Source: Bactericera cockerelli | Taxonomy: Eukaryota > Arthropoda > Insecta > Hemiptera > Triozidae | Direction: 5' to 3' | Assembly: GCA_024516035.1 (NCBI GenBank) | Contig: CM044957.1 | Span: 17,505,224 to 17,569,223, forward strand | DNA: 64,000 nucleotides | In this document: positions 39,801 to 50,507 of the stretch, in pieces | Layout: each line of letters begins with the position of its first letter | Numbering within the stretch: the first letter of the stretch is position 1 | Made by a program: the position numbers and the translations under genes | The notes under the pieces: model-generated | The model's input: the letters and a program-made list of their open reading frames with translations, nothing else | Told to the model about the DNA's origin: nothing | Databases searched by the model: none

Positions 39801-42107
39801 TTTACCATAAAAGCCTATTACTGTTCAGCTTGAATGTGATTTCTTAATAACGAGAACTGATGTACAGATGTTATAACAGTACTCAATGTATTGTCTATGC
39901 TGTTAGAGTGTTTTAGCTTCAGTTAAGGGATAGTGTCCACTTAGATTAAATCTAATCCTATTTTATACGGACGTTAAGAAGTTGTGTAATTGACCAGCCA
40001 CAGTACAATTGCAAGAGATATGTGTCTTCTGTTTTCAGTATGGTAACTGCCGTTGTGTGGCCACAGAGAGAGCCAGCAGTAGCTACTGCCACAAGGACCA
40101 TTGCCTCCTCAAGAGTATTGCCTATCAGCTGCTTGACCTTCTTGTCTCGGGGCTACTCATGAGCTGTCGGGTGGGAAGCATGCTCCTGTGCTTCAGGTGA
40201 GACCTCAGAGACATATGCTTGGTACTCTAATACATGTCAGTGGCATGGATCAAATATACAACCTTCAATAGATATGATAGTCTACAGAAGTAATGGATTC
40301 AAATATATAAAAAAAGTTTCTTTTATTGTACATGAATTTTATCAAAAATAACTTTGCTCATTATTGGTACTTTATTGATTGCACCGACTACTGAAGCTGA
40401 ATCAATAATCGGTACACTCGTGATCGAGGTACCGATTCGAAGGTCAGTGGTTCGAGTTCCAAGTTCAGCAAAGATTTAGTAAAACTAGTTTTAATAATAG
40501 TGATATCACATCGTGATTAACACAAATACCTATGATAACTAACTATTGATTAATAGCGTTGGGTGTTGGTGAGGTTAATGTGGGTAGCTGGTACGATTCC
40601 AGCGAATGAGGGTAACACCCCGTCCACATCAGGACGTTAAAACCAATAGAATCGTTGCGTTAGGAAGGGCATCCAGCCATAAAACACGTGCTCCACCCTA
40701 CCAACCTCAACTATGAGGTTGAACAATGCCGACCCAAAAGCAACATAAGCTAATATGGATAAAGGCTAGGGAGATATAACTAACTATTGATTAATAATTA
40801 GATGTATAGTACAAGCTCTCCATTGCACATTGATTCTGTAGGCTGCAGACTTCGCAGACTGGCTATCTAATGAGCGAGGGTCTTCATGGACATTGTAGCT
40901 TGATCGATAAGGCGGCGGACTTGTACCCTGGAGGTCGGTGGTTCAAGTCCTGGTTTCAGCGTAGATTTAGTGAAGCGAGTTTGAGTAGTTGTGACATCAC
41001 GAAAGTTATTAACACAAATATGATAACTCTTTGTCATTTACATTCAGGTGTGTTGCCTCCAAAGACAAACCTCTGGTGGTGAGTCTGGAGATCTTCATCT
41101 CCATGTTGTTCGCCTTCCTGCCGGGCAGGTACTTGTACTCGCTGGCCCTGAGTGAGTCCTGTGTGCTGCCTGACCCCAGCATGCTGCATGCCTGCAAGGT
41201 CTACAACCCCAGCAACCTCACCACTTACGTGAATCTACTCAATCTCTGTAAGTAACTACTTGCTAGGCCAGTCTATTAATGAAGATAAAGTTAAATAATG
41301 AATTGTTATATTTGGTATAATCATAGTACAAAAGCCTCATCAAGCCCTTGGTTCACAGGAAATCTGCCAAGTATCTATGGCCGCCGCATTGCCTCTTTAG
41401 ACGGCAATAGCAAGTCTTTGTTTGAAGTAAAATGCAGTTTGAAGTAATAATTTATGGTTTGATAAAAGTGATTTGTTGCTGTTTTTTGTGTTCCTTTACG
41501 AGTAGGTATATACCAAGTATTTTATACTGTGTTAGCAACCCGCATATAACTTGTTTTAGAAATAATATTCAATAAAATTTGGACAGGCATACTACGGGAT
41601 GGGTAGGCTACAACACAGACCACAAGCGTCTACAGTAGCTCCTGTTTCATGGCTATGAAATAAAAACGGCTGTGAAACAGTAAAAAAAAAAATCAATAAT
41701 TTTGTCCCTAACTTTCTCACTTTCTTTCCACAGGTCTCCTGACAGCAGGCGTCGGGTTCTACTCTGTGGTGTACCAATGTGTCAGCCACATCTCTCTGTT
41801 TGGAGAGGCGGTCCTGCCTCTCACCACGTCTTCGCCTAGAGAGGAATCCGCCAAATCCTCCAACGGCTCCTCGCAGCCGCCGAGACCCCAGAAGTCGATT
41901 CTGGTGAAGCCGCAGAAGTTGCCCGTGGGGAAAGACGCGGATATTTTCGTGAACTGCAACAATCCGGAGCTGGAGCCCTTGTTCATGAACATCAATGAGA
42001 AGCCTCTGCACACCAGCCCTGTCAGAGACCTGGACCTGGACTCTAACTCAGACCGCAGCTCTGGCATCACGCTCCGCAAAGGGGGCTTTCTCACCACTCT
42101 CTTGTAG
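33704..42107 (+). CDS. Organic anion transporting polypeptide (SLCO/OATP family), complete, 12 coding exons
   Basis: Twelve exons join in phase to 2175 bp, 724 residues plus stop, a normal OATP length. Visible family features: an N-terminal cytoplasmic tail rich in Glu/Asp/Gln; TM1 (FLIVFCLLGVLEGTVQGYF); TM2 with the GYRGARGHKASWI loop; TM4-TM5 with SYLDDNIGPWRSPLFIGI and ARTLGPQVGY; and a large extracellular loop with a Kazal-like Cys pattern (CNNNCHCD, PVCSPDG, YYSPCHAGC, GNCRC, C-C). Further TM segments follow, then a hydrophilic C-terminal tail ending GGFLTTLL. OATPs move amphipathic organic anions across the plasma membrane. The usual RWVGAWWLGF signature at TM6 is not recognisable (FSSLFWLVSGISLLG instead), so this is a divergent member. 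In-frame stops precede the ATG at 33704. Confidence 0.93.
34634..34800 (+). CDS. OATP exon 2: TM1
   Basis: Acceptor tttcag ends at 34633; donor gtaagt begins at 34801. Encodes ITVCGFQLCSSFLELASHGR and the first membrane segment. Phase 2 in, phase 1 out. Confidence 0.9.
35099..35290 (+). CDS. OATP exon 3: TM2-TM3
   Basis: Acceptor ccccag ends at 35098; donor gtatgc begins at 35291. Encodes SGLIQILFTFLIGYRGARGH and a second hydrophobic stretch (YPIWLSAIFIGVILFG). The GxRGxRGHK loop is typical of OATPs. Confidence 0.92.
35483..35690 (+). mobile_element. Non-LTR retrotransposon 3' end in OATP intron 3
   Basis: ggtggaagagattgcc, cccgccctttagttaggac, then an AT-rich UTR ending aataaagtg and (aaat)n. 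Same family as 13705-13890 and 50508-50690. Confidence 0.75.
35730..35906 (+). repeat. Duplicated acceptor-side intron segment
   Basis: Units of roughly 75-80 bp at about 35735-35812 and 35826-35900 share gaaggata, agcagaacagtat and ttgttgatcattttccaatg. The second runs into the true acceptor (gttcag, 35906); the first has a similar pyrimidine stretch and ctcag near 35822. Confidence 0.75.
35907..36089 (+). CDS. OATP exon 4: TM4 and following loop
   Basis: Acceptor gttcag ends at 35906; donor gtaaat begins at 36090. Encodes CQLRSDVNPFPWTKHW, a hydrophobic segment, and SYLDDNIGPWRSPLFI, a strong OATP match. Confidence 0.93.
36594..36707 (+). CDS. OATP exon 5: TM5 and start of TM6
   Basis: Acceptor ttcag ends at 36593; donor gtaagt begins at 36708. 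Encodes GIAMAARTLGPQVGYTISSW and VFVFSSLFWL. The canonical OATP signature should fall across the exon 5-6 junction but is not seen. Confidence 0.9.
37257..37385 (+). CDS. OATP exon 6: TM6 and central cytoplasmic loop
   Basis: Acceptor tttcag ends at 37256; the donor is the weak gttaga at 37386, confirmed only by phase. Encodes SGISLLGVCLVLTMFPHKLL and a polar loop (NNRANKTNGSG). Confidence 0.85.
38115..38300 (+). CDS. OATP exon 7: TM7 region
   Basis: Acceptor ttacag ends at 38114; donor gtgcca begins at 38301. Encodes LLGSLRRIVSTRMIIFNALA and YLQTVFYIPSSMDLVTSA. Confidence 0.9.
38574..38763 (+). CDS. OATP exon 8: TM8-TM9
   Basis: Acceptor ttcag ends at 38573; donor gtcagc begins at 38764. 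Encodes FLRLPVAALVLVISGYLIKK and TTVAIGLVFITVLLKC. Confidence 0.9.
39278..39355 (+). mobile_element. Short retroelement 3' tail in OATP intron 8
   Basis: gcaaggacttcgattg, atagacctctctttaaataa, gttcatt and poly(A). Same family as 14062-14136. It ends about 45 bp before the exon 9 acceptor. Confidence 0.6.
39402..39540 (+). CDS. OATP exon 9: Kazal-like extracellular loop
   Basis: Acceptor ccgcag ends at 39401; donor gtgagt begins at 39541. Encodes LDDLCNNNCHCDSLKFLPVC and SPDGSTVYYSPCHAGCK: the Cys-rich OATP large loop, which forms disulfides outside the cell. Confidence 0.95.
40039..40196 (+). CDS. OATP exon 10: end of Cys-rich loop and TM10
   Basis: Acceptor tttcag ends at 40038; donor gtgaga begins at 40197. 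Encodes YGNCRCVATERASSSYCHKD, then a hydrophobic segment (LLDLLVSGLLMSC). Confidence 0.92.
40410..40540 (+). mobile_element. Degraded SINE-B copy
   Basis: tgatcgaggtaccgattcg, ggttcgagttcc, ttcagcaaagatttagt and gattaacacaaatacc follow the SINE-B pattern. It lies in OATP intron 10. Confidence 0.55.
40555..40745 (+). mobile_element. SINE-E body fragment
   Basis: ggtgaggttaatgtgggtag, gcgaatgagggtaacacc and atcaggacgttaaaaccaat match the body of the SINE-E copy at 47160. The head is missing. Confidence 0.6.
40893..41026 (+). mobile_element. SINE-B copy next to the exon 11 acceptor
   Basis: tagcttgatcgataaggcgg, B-box-like ggttcaagtcc, tttcagcgtagatttagtg and tail aacacaaatatgata. The tail ends 21 bp before the acceptor at 41047. 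Confidence 0.8.
41048..41247 (+). CDS. OATP exon 11: TM11 and last extracellular loop
   Basis: Acceptor attcag ends at 41047; donor gtaagt begins at 41248. Encodes CVASKDKPLVVSLEIFISML, FAFLPGRYLYSLALSESC and a Cys-containing loop. Confidence 0.92.
41734..42107 (+). CDS. OATP exon 12: TM12 and C-terminal tail
   Basis: Acceptor ccacag ends at 41733; stop tag at 42105-42107. Encodes CLLTAGVGFYSVVYQCVSHI, then about 95 polar residues, including Pro/Ser-rich stretches, ending GGFLTTLL. The tail is probably cytoplasmic and available for sorting or phosphorylation (inference). Confidence 0.9.
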
Positions 42108-42204
42108 CCTAGAGCGGCTTTCTATACCCAGAGAGAGTGAAGCACTGAGCATACTGCAAATGTAGCTGTAATGTAATGATGGTTATTTCAAAATGTACTA
42201 AGGT

Positions 42205-42430
42205 TGCCAGTGTCGATGGTCGTTGAAAGCATCGGTTTTCGTAGGATATCCGAAGTTATCGACGTACAGCGAGGTGAAGACTATGTGATGCTGGCAATCC
42301 GGCTCAACCCAGGCTATGTGAGGTTAATGTAGGTAGCAGGTTTGTGAGTTTCCTGCGAATGGAGGGTAACACCCCCGTCGGCATCGTGATATGACCATGC
42401 AGATGAAAGCGACGTTCATTGTAATTGAAT
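42205..42430 (+). mobile_element. 5S-derived SINE in the OATP 3' region
   Basis: A degraded 5S-like head (ccgaagttatcgacgtacag) and the shared body (gtgaggttaatgtaggtagc, tttcctgcgaatggagggta). It lies within about 320 bp of the stop, so it probably forms part of the 3' UTR. Confidence 0.7.
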
Positions 42431-42530
42431 TATGTAAATATTGATCCTAAATATTTATTTTAATTCTTATGAATATTTTTTATTGTACCGTCACAACTAC
42501 AACAATATCCTTTTATGTAAAATATAATAC

Positions 42531-42536
42531 AATAAA
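42531..42536 (+). terminator. Candidate poly(A) signal of OATP
   Basis: AATAAA about 425 bp after the stop codon, in an AT-rich stretch. Chosen by position only. Confidence 0.4.
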
Positions 42537-42639
42537 ATATGTAAATACAAGTACTTAACTGCATGGAGTACATTAGCAGTCTTTCTTTTACATACATTAT
42601 TTATAGAAAAATATTATAGTATTAGCACGTGACGGTCGT

Positions 42640-43867
42640 GTCGAGGAGAACACCTCCGAGAAATTACAGTGCTTACAGTTATTGTCGTCTTGAAAAGTCA
42701 ATGTTGCAATGTATAAGAGTTACATATTATTTCAAAAACCAATTATTTAGTGTCAAAAGAAAATGGTTTTTTGGTAAATTTTACTTAATGACGTCACAAC
42801 GACCCTCTCACGAACACTTGAAAAGTCTCGTGAAATTTTTACTGTGCGACGTACGTAAATAAAGATAAAAATCTGGTGTGACACCACACGAATTTCCTTA
42901 TCGTCGCCACTGGTAACTCAACGGTAACAGTTAGCTAAAAAATCAACGTCAAATTCGAATCAGCACCTCAAATTCATTGGATTTGATATTACTATGTCAC
43001 AATGGGGTTAACCCCATCTACGACAAATAATAAAAAAGTTGGTCTAATCGGGACCCTCGCTAATACCGGTAAATTGGAGCAGGGTTCCAAAAAGTTCAAG
43101 ATATCAAAATATGATCGAAATAAACTCCTATAAGTTTTGTATTCTGAGGAAATGTTGTTCTCTAACTTTTTTTGTATCTCTAACCAATTCGGCCCTTGCG
43201 GCCGATTTCAACCATAAGTTTCATGGTTCGCCTTCTGTATAAAAGTAATTTCCATACCAAATTCAAGTCTCTAGCTCTTACCGTTCTCGGGATATCGTGT
43301 TCACACGATAAACAAAATATCTCAAGGACGGCATTAGCTAAAAAGTTGAAATTAGGTACAGAGGTCATAAATATACATAGAGAGGACGCAGAACGAAACT
43401 TTTGAAAAAAAAATCAGTGCCGCCAATGGCGGTTTTTCGACCGCCATATGGCGGTGTTTGGCTAAACGATAACGATAAGAGATTTTTATAGGAATAAGTT
43501 TTTCTTGTTTTTCTTGTTATAAAAAAATAATAGGGGTACATTCTGATTATTTTTTTAATATCTTGATTTTTTTCTAACCAGGCCCCTTTTACTTCCAATA
43601 ATACCTACCTAATATTAGAAATCGGAAGTATTGTGTTTGTTTCTTGAAACCCGTCACGAGCGAAATAATAATAGTAGAAGAATATATATAAGACAAATAA
43701 TTTTTATTGTAAAATTGTTTACAATATTTATTAATTTTTTTTTTTCGTTCCAAAATCATGAACAATACTTGAATGATATCTGATTACTCTTGTTTCAATT
43801 TCCATGAGGGGTTGCGTCAGGTATCTTGTAAAATCGTCAAAGTGTCACTCACATGTTTCAGTGTTTT
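42640..43867. other. Intergenic, repeat-like, unclassified
   Basis: Stretches near 43235-43290 and 42870-42900 (accgttctcgggatatcg, gtgacaccacac) resemble 55560-55710, so an interspersed element is likely. Short gccgcc/ggcgg palindromes lie at 43420-43460. No gene seen. Confidence 0.4.
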
Positions 43868-46545
43868 TTCTTAGATTCTTAATATGTTGCTGCAGTTACT
43901 TTTAATTTTGGGTGGGGGGTTTAGTTGATGGTCCCCCCTCGGCCTCCTCATCTCCCCTTATAGCCGATCCCTTTCCTCCACTGTTTTTCTTCTACTTGTA
44001 ATTTTGTTTTATTGGTTTGATTCTTGATGTGTTGCTGCTGTGTCTTGATGTTTTTGAGTTCTTACTTTTAATGTTGGGTGGGGGGTTTGGTTGATAGTCC
44101 CTCCTCGGCCTCCTCATCTCCCCTTATAGCCGATCCCTTTCCTCCACTGGTTTTCTTCTACTTGTAATTTTGGTTTAATGGATTGTGTTTCTTGATGTGT
44201 TGTGCTGTGTCTTGAATGTCTTGATGTCTTTATTTTTTACTTTTAATTTTGGGTGGGGGTTTAGTTGGTGGTCCCCCCTCGGCCTCCTCATCTCCCCTTA
44301 TAGCCGATCCCTTTCCTCCACTGGTTTTCTTCTACTTGTAATTTGGTTTAATGGTTTGTGTTTCTTGATGTGTTGCTGTCTGTGTCTTGATGTTTTTACT
44401 TTTAATTTTGGGTGGGGGTTTGGTTGATGGTCCCCCCCGGCCTCCTCATCTCCCCTTATAGCCGATCCCTTTCCTCCACTGGTTTTCTTCTACTTGTAAT
44501 TTTGGTTTAATGGTTTGTGTTTCTTGATGTGTTGATGCTGTGTCTTGATGTTTTTACTTTTAATTTTGGGTGGGGGTTTAGTTGGTGGTCCCCCCTCGGC
44601 CTCCTCATCTCCCCTTATAGCCGATCCCTTTCCACCACTGGTTTTCTTCTACTTGTAATTTTGGTTTAATGGTTTGTGTTTCTTGATGTGTTGCTGCTGT
44701 GTCTTGAGATTTTTTTCTTAATTTTGTGTGTGTCTTGAATGTCTTGATGTCTTGATTTTTTACTTTTAATTTTGGGTGGGGATTAGTTGGTGGTCCCCCC
44801 TTGGCCTCCTCATCTCCCCTTATAGCCGATCCCTTTCTCCACTGGTTTCTTCTACTGTAATTTTGGTTTAATAGTTTGTGTTTCTTGATGTGTTGCTGCT
44901 GTGTCTTGAGATTGTGTTTCTAGATGTGTTGCTGCTGTGTCTTGAATGTCTTGATGTGCTTGATTTTTTACTTTTAATTTTGGGTGGGGGGTTTAGTTGG
45001 TGGTCCCCCCTCGGCCTCCTCATCTCCCCTTATAGCCGATCCCTTTCCTCCACTGGTTTTCTTCTACTTGTAATTTTGGTTTAATAGTTTGTGTTTCTTG
45101 ATGTGTTGCTGCTGTGTCTTGATGTTTTTGAGTTTCTTACTTTTAATGTTGGGTGGGGGTTTAGTTGATGGTCCCCCCTCGGCCTCCTCATCTCCCCTTA
45201 TAGCCGATCCCTTTCCTCCACTGGTTTTCTTCTACTTGTAATTTTGGTTTAATGGATTGTGTTTCTTGATGTGTTGGTGCTGTGTCTTGAATGTCTTGAT
45301 GTGCTTGATTTTTTACTTTTAATTTTTGGTGGGGGGTTTAGTTGGTGGTCCCCCCTCGGCCTCCTCATCTCCCCTTATAGCCGATCCCTTTCCTCCACTG
45401 GTTTTCTTCTACTTGTAATTTGGTTTAATGGTTTGTGTTTCTTGATGTGTTGCTGCTGTGTCTTGATGTTTTTACTTTTAATTTTGGGTGGGGGGTTTGG
45501 TTGATGGTCCCCCCTCGGCCTCCTCATCTCCCCTTATAGCCGATCCCTTTCCTCCACTGGTTTTCTTCTACTTGTAATTTTGGTTTAATGGATTGTGTTT
45601 CTTGATGTGTTGGTGCTGTGTCTTGAATGTCTTGATGTGCATGATTTTTTACTTTTAATTTTGGGTGGGGGGTTTAGTTGGTGGTCCCCCCTCGGCCTCC
45701 TCATCTCCCCTTATAGCCGATCCCTTTCATCCACTGGTTTTCTTCTACTTGTAATTTGGTTTAATGGATTTGTTTTCTTGATGTGTTGGTGCTGTGTCTT
45801 GAATGTCTTGATGTGCTTGATTTTTTACTTTTAATTTTGGGTGGGGGGTTTAGTTGGTGTCCCCCCTCGGCCTCCTCATCTCCCCTTATAGCCGATCCCT
45901 TTCCTCCACTGGTTTTCTTCTACTTGTAATTTTGGTTTAATGGTTTGTGTTTCTTGATGTGTTGATGCTGTGTCTTGATGTTTTTACTTTTAATTTTGGG
46001 TGGGGGGTTTAGTTGGTGGTCCCCCCTCGGCCTCCTCATCTCCCCTTATAGCCGATCCCTTTCCTCCACTGGTTTTCTTCTACTTGTAATTTTGGTTTAT
46101 TGGTTTGTGTTTCTTGATGTGTTGCTTCTGTGTCTTGATGTTTTTACTTTTAATTTTGGGTGGGGGTTTAGTTGGTGGTCCCCCCTCGGCCTCCTCATCT
46201 CCCCTTATAGCCGATCCCTTTCCTCCACTGGTTTTCTTCTACTTGTAATTTTGGTTTATTGGTTTGTGTTTCTTGATGTGTTGCTTCTGTGTCTTGATGT
46301 TTTTACTTTTAATTTTGGGTGGGGGGTTTAGTTGGTGGTCCCCCTCGGCCTCCTCAACTCCCCTTATAGCCGATCCCTTTCCTCCACTGGTTTTCTTCTA
46401 CTTGTAATTTTGGTTTATTGGTTTGTGTTTCTTGATGTGTTGCTTCTGTGTCTTGATGTTTTTACTTTTAATTTTGGGTGGGGGTTTAGTTGGTGGTCCC
46501 CCATCGGCCTCCTCATCTCCCCTTATAGCCGATCCCTTACCTCCA
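43868..46545 (+). repeat. Satellite array, 16 units of about 159 bp and longer variants
   Basis: The landmark ggcctcctca(t/a)ctcccctt recurs with spacings of 166, 174, 158, 159, 205, 210, 168, 177, 159, 177, 175, 160, 159, 159 and 159 bp. Each unit has a ttttgggtggggg G-run, a tccccc C-run and an aattttggtttaatgg segment. Longer units carry extra tcttgaatgtcttgatg copies. Open frames here are by-products of a unit length near 3n, not genes. Confidence 0.95.
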
Positions 46546-46693
46546 GGATTTTTCTTTTCTCATTTTCTGAAACCAATCTGTACTTGCACAATGTTTCTTA
46601 TTTTTTCAGAATATCTGATTTTCTTCCGTTTCTATTATTTTCTTAATGTAATCAGGAGTGAACAACCAAAAGGACGCATCTGTAAAATGATTC

Positions 46694-46988
46694 AATCCAC
46701 CGAATGTAAATAAAATAAAAGAATAAAAGTGTTTCTTTGTGTTATTCTATTACAATTTTAGTGGCTAGCGCAGAATTTTAGGACTTTTTGCCTATAATTC
46801 AGCCACTGGTCTCTGCTAACATTAAAGCAGCTACTCATTTTTCTCACGAGGTATTAGTGGACTCCGAACACCCAAGTACAGAGCAGAAAAAATCGTGCCC
46901 CGCTTGTGGTCGAACCCAGGTCACCGTGCGTGCAATGCCTAGCGCTCTAACTCACTCGGCCACGGTGACTACTAATCCACCGAATGTA
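46694..46988 (-). mobile_element. SINE-C copy with 15-bp target duplication
   Basis: Minus-strand SINE-C (agtagtcaccgtggccgag head, body with cctcgtgag). aatccaccgaatgta flanks it at 46694-46708 and 46974-46988. Confidence 0.9.
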
Positions 46989-47159
46989 TTATTTGGTTGT
47001 AGGTTAAAGGTACTTGACCCCAGTTACGCATTTACCTAACCTAAAAATTGAACAACATCTGCAATTTGAAAACCTCATGTTTCATCGATACCTATAGTTC
47101 GAATCGGATATATTTTGAAATTCAGTCGACAGTTTCATTTGAAAAAATGCTCAGAAAAT

Positions 47160-47480
47160 TCAGCTCCATGGCGTGACGGTTGAGACTACTTCCCATCAGT
47201 CCAGAGTTCCCGTGTTCAATCCCCGGTTGGGGTAGACTTTTCTAAAGACATTCTGTTCCCTCCAAACACGTGAGGCTGGCATTTCCGGCCCTACTTAGGC
47301 CGGGTGAGGTTAATGTGAGTAGCTCGTACGATTTAAGCGAATGGAGGTAGAACCTCCGTCCTTTCTATGTATCTGAATCAGGACGTTAAAACCAATTAGA
47401 ATCAACTGGTCACAATAAATCTAATTAGGTCGCAGTGTTAATTTTAAGGGTTTCACTGAAAACAATGCAACCAGCGAACT
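47160..47480 (+). mobile_element. SINE-E, full copy with shared body
   Basis: Head ccatggcgtgacggttgaga, B-box-like tgttcaatccccgg, cagacttttctaaagac, then gggtgaggttaatgtgagta and aatggaggtagaacctccgt. It shows the tRNA-like head and the body also used by the 5S-headed SINE. Confidence 0.75.
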
Positions 47481-47844
47481 TGGCTGGTGATCTGAGCGAG
47501 CGATCACCAACAACCAAATTTAGGAGAGACAAGCGAGCTTACAAATATCTATCACTTACCTGATTTGTTTTGGATTTTTGCGCAAAGTGGACCGGTTGGA
47601 CGTCACATCTTACTGGAATTTTGAATGTTGAGGAAAATTTGGAAAACAAGAATTTGATTTGTGGTTGTTTAATCATGTGAATTTTTAAGAATGATATTTT
47701 AGAGAATTTTCAAGATATTATTTATTCATTAGTATATTGGCCAATATCTACTTTTATTTATCATGCCTCTCGTGTTATTGGTTTTAAAAATATGTAGGTA
47801 CATACAGTCATACATATCCCCCAAAAACACGCTCACTCAAAAGA

Positions 47845-48065
47845 ATGACTAATAAAGCTGGCGGTCGGAGTATACCTATGATTTTTCTGAACTTCAATTA
47901 AATCTAGAAAATTACACCCCGACCGCCAGTTTTTATCAACGTTCAACAAGTAAATTTAAAGAGAAATCAATTTTGGAAAGACACCTAGCAAGAGTAAAAA
48001 AAGATAAGTTAAGAGGAAGATAATTTCTTCCTTTTGTAACCACGAAGTGACGTTTTTGTGGGATA
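47845..48065 (+). repeat. Interspersed repeat shared with 13160-13480
   Basis: accgccagtttttatcaacg, gttcaacaagtaaatttaaa and gtaaccacgaagtgacg are shared in order with the other copy. Class unknown. Confidence 0.5.
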
Positions 48066-48219
48066 GTATCAAGCAAGATTGATTGTGTAACGATTATAAA
48101 TATTTTACCATCATTGCATAAATTTTGAATTTTCAGGATATATGATAATACATAATTATTATATGTAGATAAGAACAACAGACTCATTGTCACGGTAGTC
48201 AGTAGCACAATGCTGTATG

Positions 48220-48860
48220 ATCAATTGATCACTCTGGGATTCCGCCTTAGCTTCCTCCCGCAGTGCCCTGCCCCTAGCCTTTACGCAGTAGCACATGTAA
48301 TCATAGCTATTCTTCCTGCCCACCCGCCGGCCTAGCTGGCTACTACGAGTCCCCGGGTCGGCGGGGCGCGTAACATGCTTCCCGGTAAAACGTACACGTG
48401 ATTTACCGGTTCTCGAGTTTCTATCCCCGCATGTTACACCTGCGAAACACTATCCCGTCAGGTAGGGGTCTATTTTGGGCGTTTTACTATACTTTGCTGG
48501 TCAGCCCCATCGAGACCTGAAGCCTTGGTCGGATCACAGTTACCAGCTTAAGGCTGCTGTGTATTTCGCCTAACGGGTGAACAACACTGAAGAAGTCTTC
48601 AGGATTAGGGTCGAGAGCGTCGTGACCTGACCGATTGGATACCAAGAGCAGGCTATGAGCCACATCGCCGTTGCCTAGCGGGTGTCGCACGTAATAAAAA
48701 TTCTGTCAAAATAATAATCGGGCCTCGGTTAAGCAACAATCGGTGATGGGCATGAGGAGTCTCTGCGTACTATGTGGGACACCTCCGACCAATTCTTTCC
48801 ATTCAAGTTGGAAGCCTATTTATATTTACAGCAACATATCTACATAGGTGTTTTACCTGA
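48220..48860. other. GC-rich block, probably a transposon fragment
   Basis: Markedly GC-richer than its surroundings (cccgggtcggcggggcgcg near 48360) with sharp composition edges. Reads mostly without long frames on either strand. Its style recalls 5' regions of insect non-LTR elements, but no domain is recognisable. Confidence 0.4.
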
Positions 48861-49119
48861 TGACGTGTCTTAATTACAAAACAAATCCAATCGAGTTTTA
48901 TTTACAGTAGGTACTGTAAATAAAACTCGTTTTTTAAATTAGAAGAAAGCAAACCCTGATCATGATCATTGATCAATAATGATGCTATATCTGCTCTATA
49001 GGCTGCGCTATATTCCTACCTCTAATGGACAATAATACTGTCAGGGATTTTCCTATTTACATGAAAAGAAAAATAACATTTCTTTAACTGTTATGATATT
49101 TGAATGTGTGTTAATTAAT

Positions 49120-49235
49120 CAGTTTCGTGATGTCACAATTACTCAAATTCAAACTGAATTTATATCGAACCTGGGACCCGAACCACCGACCTCCAGGTCC
49201 AACGCCTTATCGATATAGTTACTGAGATCGATCTG
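49120..49235 (-). mobile_element. SINE-B copy
   Basis: The minus strand reads gatcgatctcagtaactata, tcgggtcccaggttcg and ttgagtaattgtgacatcac, a diverged SINE-B. Confidence 0.65.
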
Positions 49236-49674
49236 TTCTATTACTGCGTATATTATTTTGACCATCAAACCAGCGGTATAATTTCAGAGTTGACAAAACC
49301 TTGAGGAAAGTGTTGAGTAGGCATAAAGCCCGCCCAGTTTTACTATTCCACTATTCGTAACAACAACAACAAAAATTGAAATACCCTCGTCGTCGCGGAT
49401 CGTAGGTATTATGTAACTCTACCTACAGTTACTTGTAACCAGGTACCTAACTAAGGAACTACCCAATACCCAGGGATCCTTTGACAGTATTTGTATTGTA
49501 CATTGCATAATTATAAAATTATCAGGCGCTCATAGAAATCCACTCCCGAGTGAAAATATTCTAACACACTCGAGCCTCACTGTGAACTTTACCCAGTGTT
49601 GACTTAAGGGATGCTGTATAATATATATTATCTTCCTTTTCAGAGAAATTTTAAAAAAAAAAGTTAAAGTTATC

Positions 49675-49978
49675 ATATTTGTGTTAATCACTTTCGTGAT
49701 ATCACAACAAAACAAGAAAATCACTGATTTTCTTAGTGTGGGTAGTTTAGGACATGTTATGTGAGTTAATATGTTATCTATTTAGTATTTAAGTTAATCT
49801 TACGTACCTATTGTAAAAATGTATTTTCAATGTATATGTCATCATCAATAAAATCAAAATCAAAAAAATCAAATTCAAACTCGCTTTACTAAATCTATGC
49901 TGAAACCGGGACTTGAACCACCGACCTCCTGGTTACTAGTCCGTTGTCATTATCGATCAAGCTACTGAGGTCGGTTTT
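49675..49978 (-). mobile_element. SINE-B copy interrupted by a 3'-tail insertion
   Basis: Minus-strand SINE-B head and middle at 49872-49978 (accgacctcagtagcttgat) and tail at 49675-49712 (atcatatttgtgttaatcac). Between them is about 160 bp ending aataaaatcaaaatc, like a retroelement 3' end. Confidence 0.6.
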
Positions 49979-50507
49979 TTCAAAGAAAAGGGAGATAATA
50001 TATACATTCATTCATCCAACTGCTTTGTGAGTCCGACATTCTAGTGAAATAGTCAGAACTTGCCACCTCTATTTAATAAAGGTAGGAATTTTTTTGAGTA
50101 CTTACAACTCACATTTTTCAGCCGTACGCTATACTTATTTCATTTGAATTCTGTAGGGTCAGACATCATTGAGCTGCCATTATGAATAATTAGATAAAAT
50201 AATTAGGTACAGGTGCTTTGTGTATTATATGTAGAATAATTATTGACAATGTACAACCCGACAAAGGTTTATTTTTAATTTTTAGACAGAGATTATAAGT
50301 AGGTAAACTGAAGGCAGTTGTTGCTATTGCTACTGTTATAGCTTAGAAATGCCTCAATAGGTACAAAACACAATGGTCCAACAGAAGGTACTTTCCTCGG
50401 TTCCTGTAACAGTAGATACGTATTGCAGGTACCTAGATATTATGTTTGCTCTAATCATGTTATGGAAATTATGTAACTAAATTTAAAACCAACAATCAAT
50501 TTGTTAT
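49979..50507. other. Intergenic, nothing recognised
   Basis: AT-rich sequence without coding frames or clear repeats. Confidence 0.4.

Noticed and set aside
44185..46713. A series of open frames of 80-118 codons with repeated GGGFSWWSPLGLL peptide
   Set aside because: They are the 159-bp satellite read in one frame; the unit length is a multiple of three, and there is no start context, splice or family evidence.
48487..48690. Short minus-strand frame in the GC-rich block as a gene
   Set aside because: Only 67 codons, with no motif; longer frames are expected by chance in GC-richer DNA.
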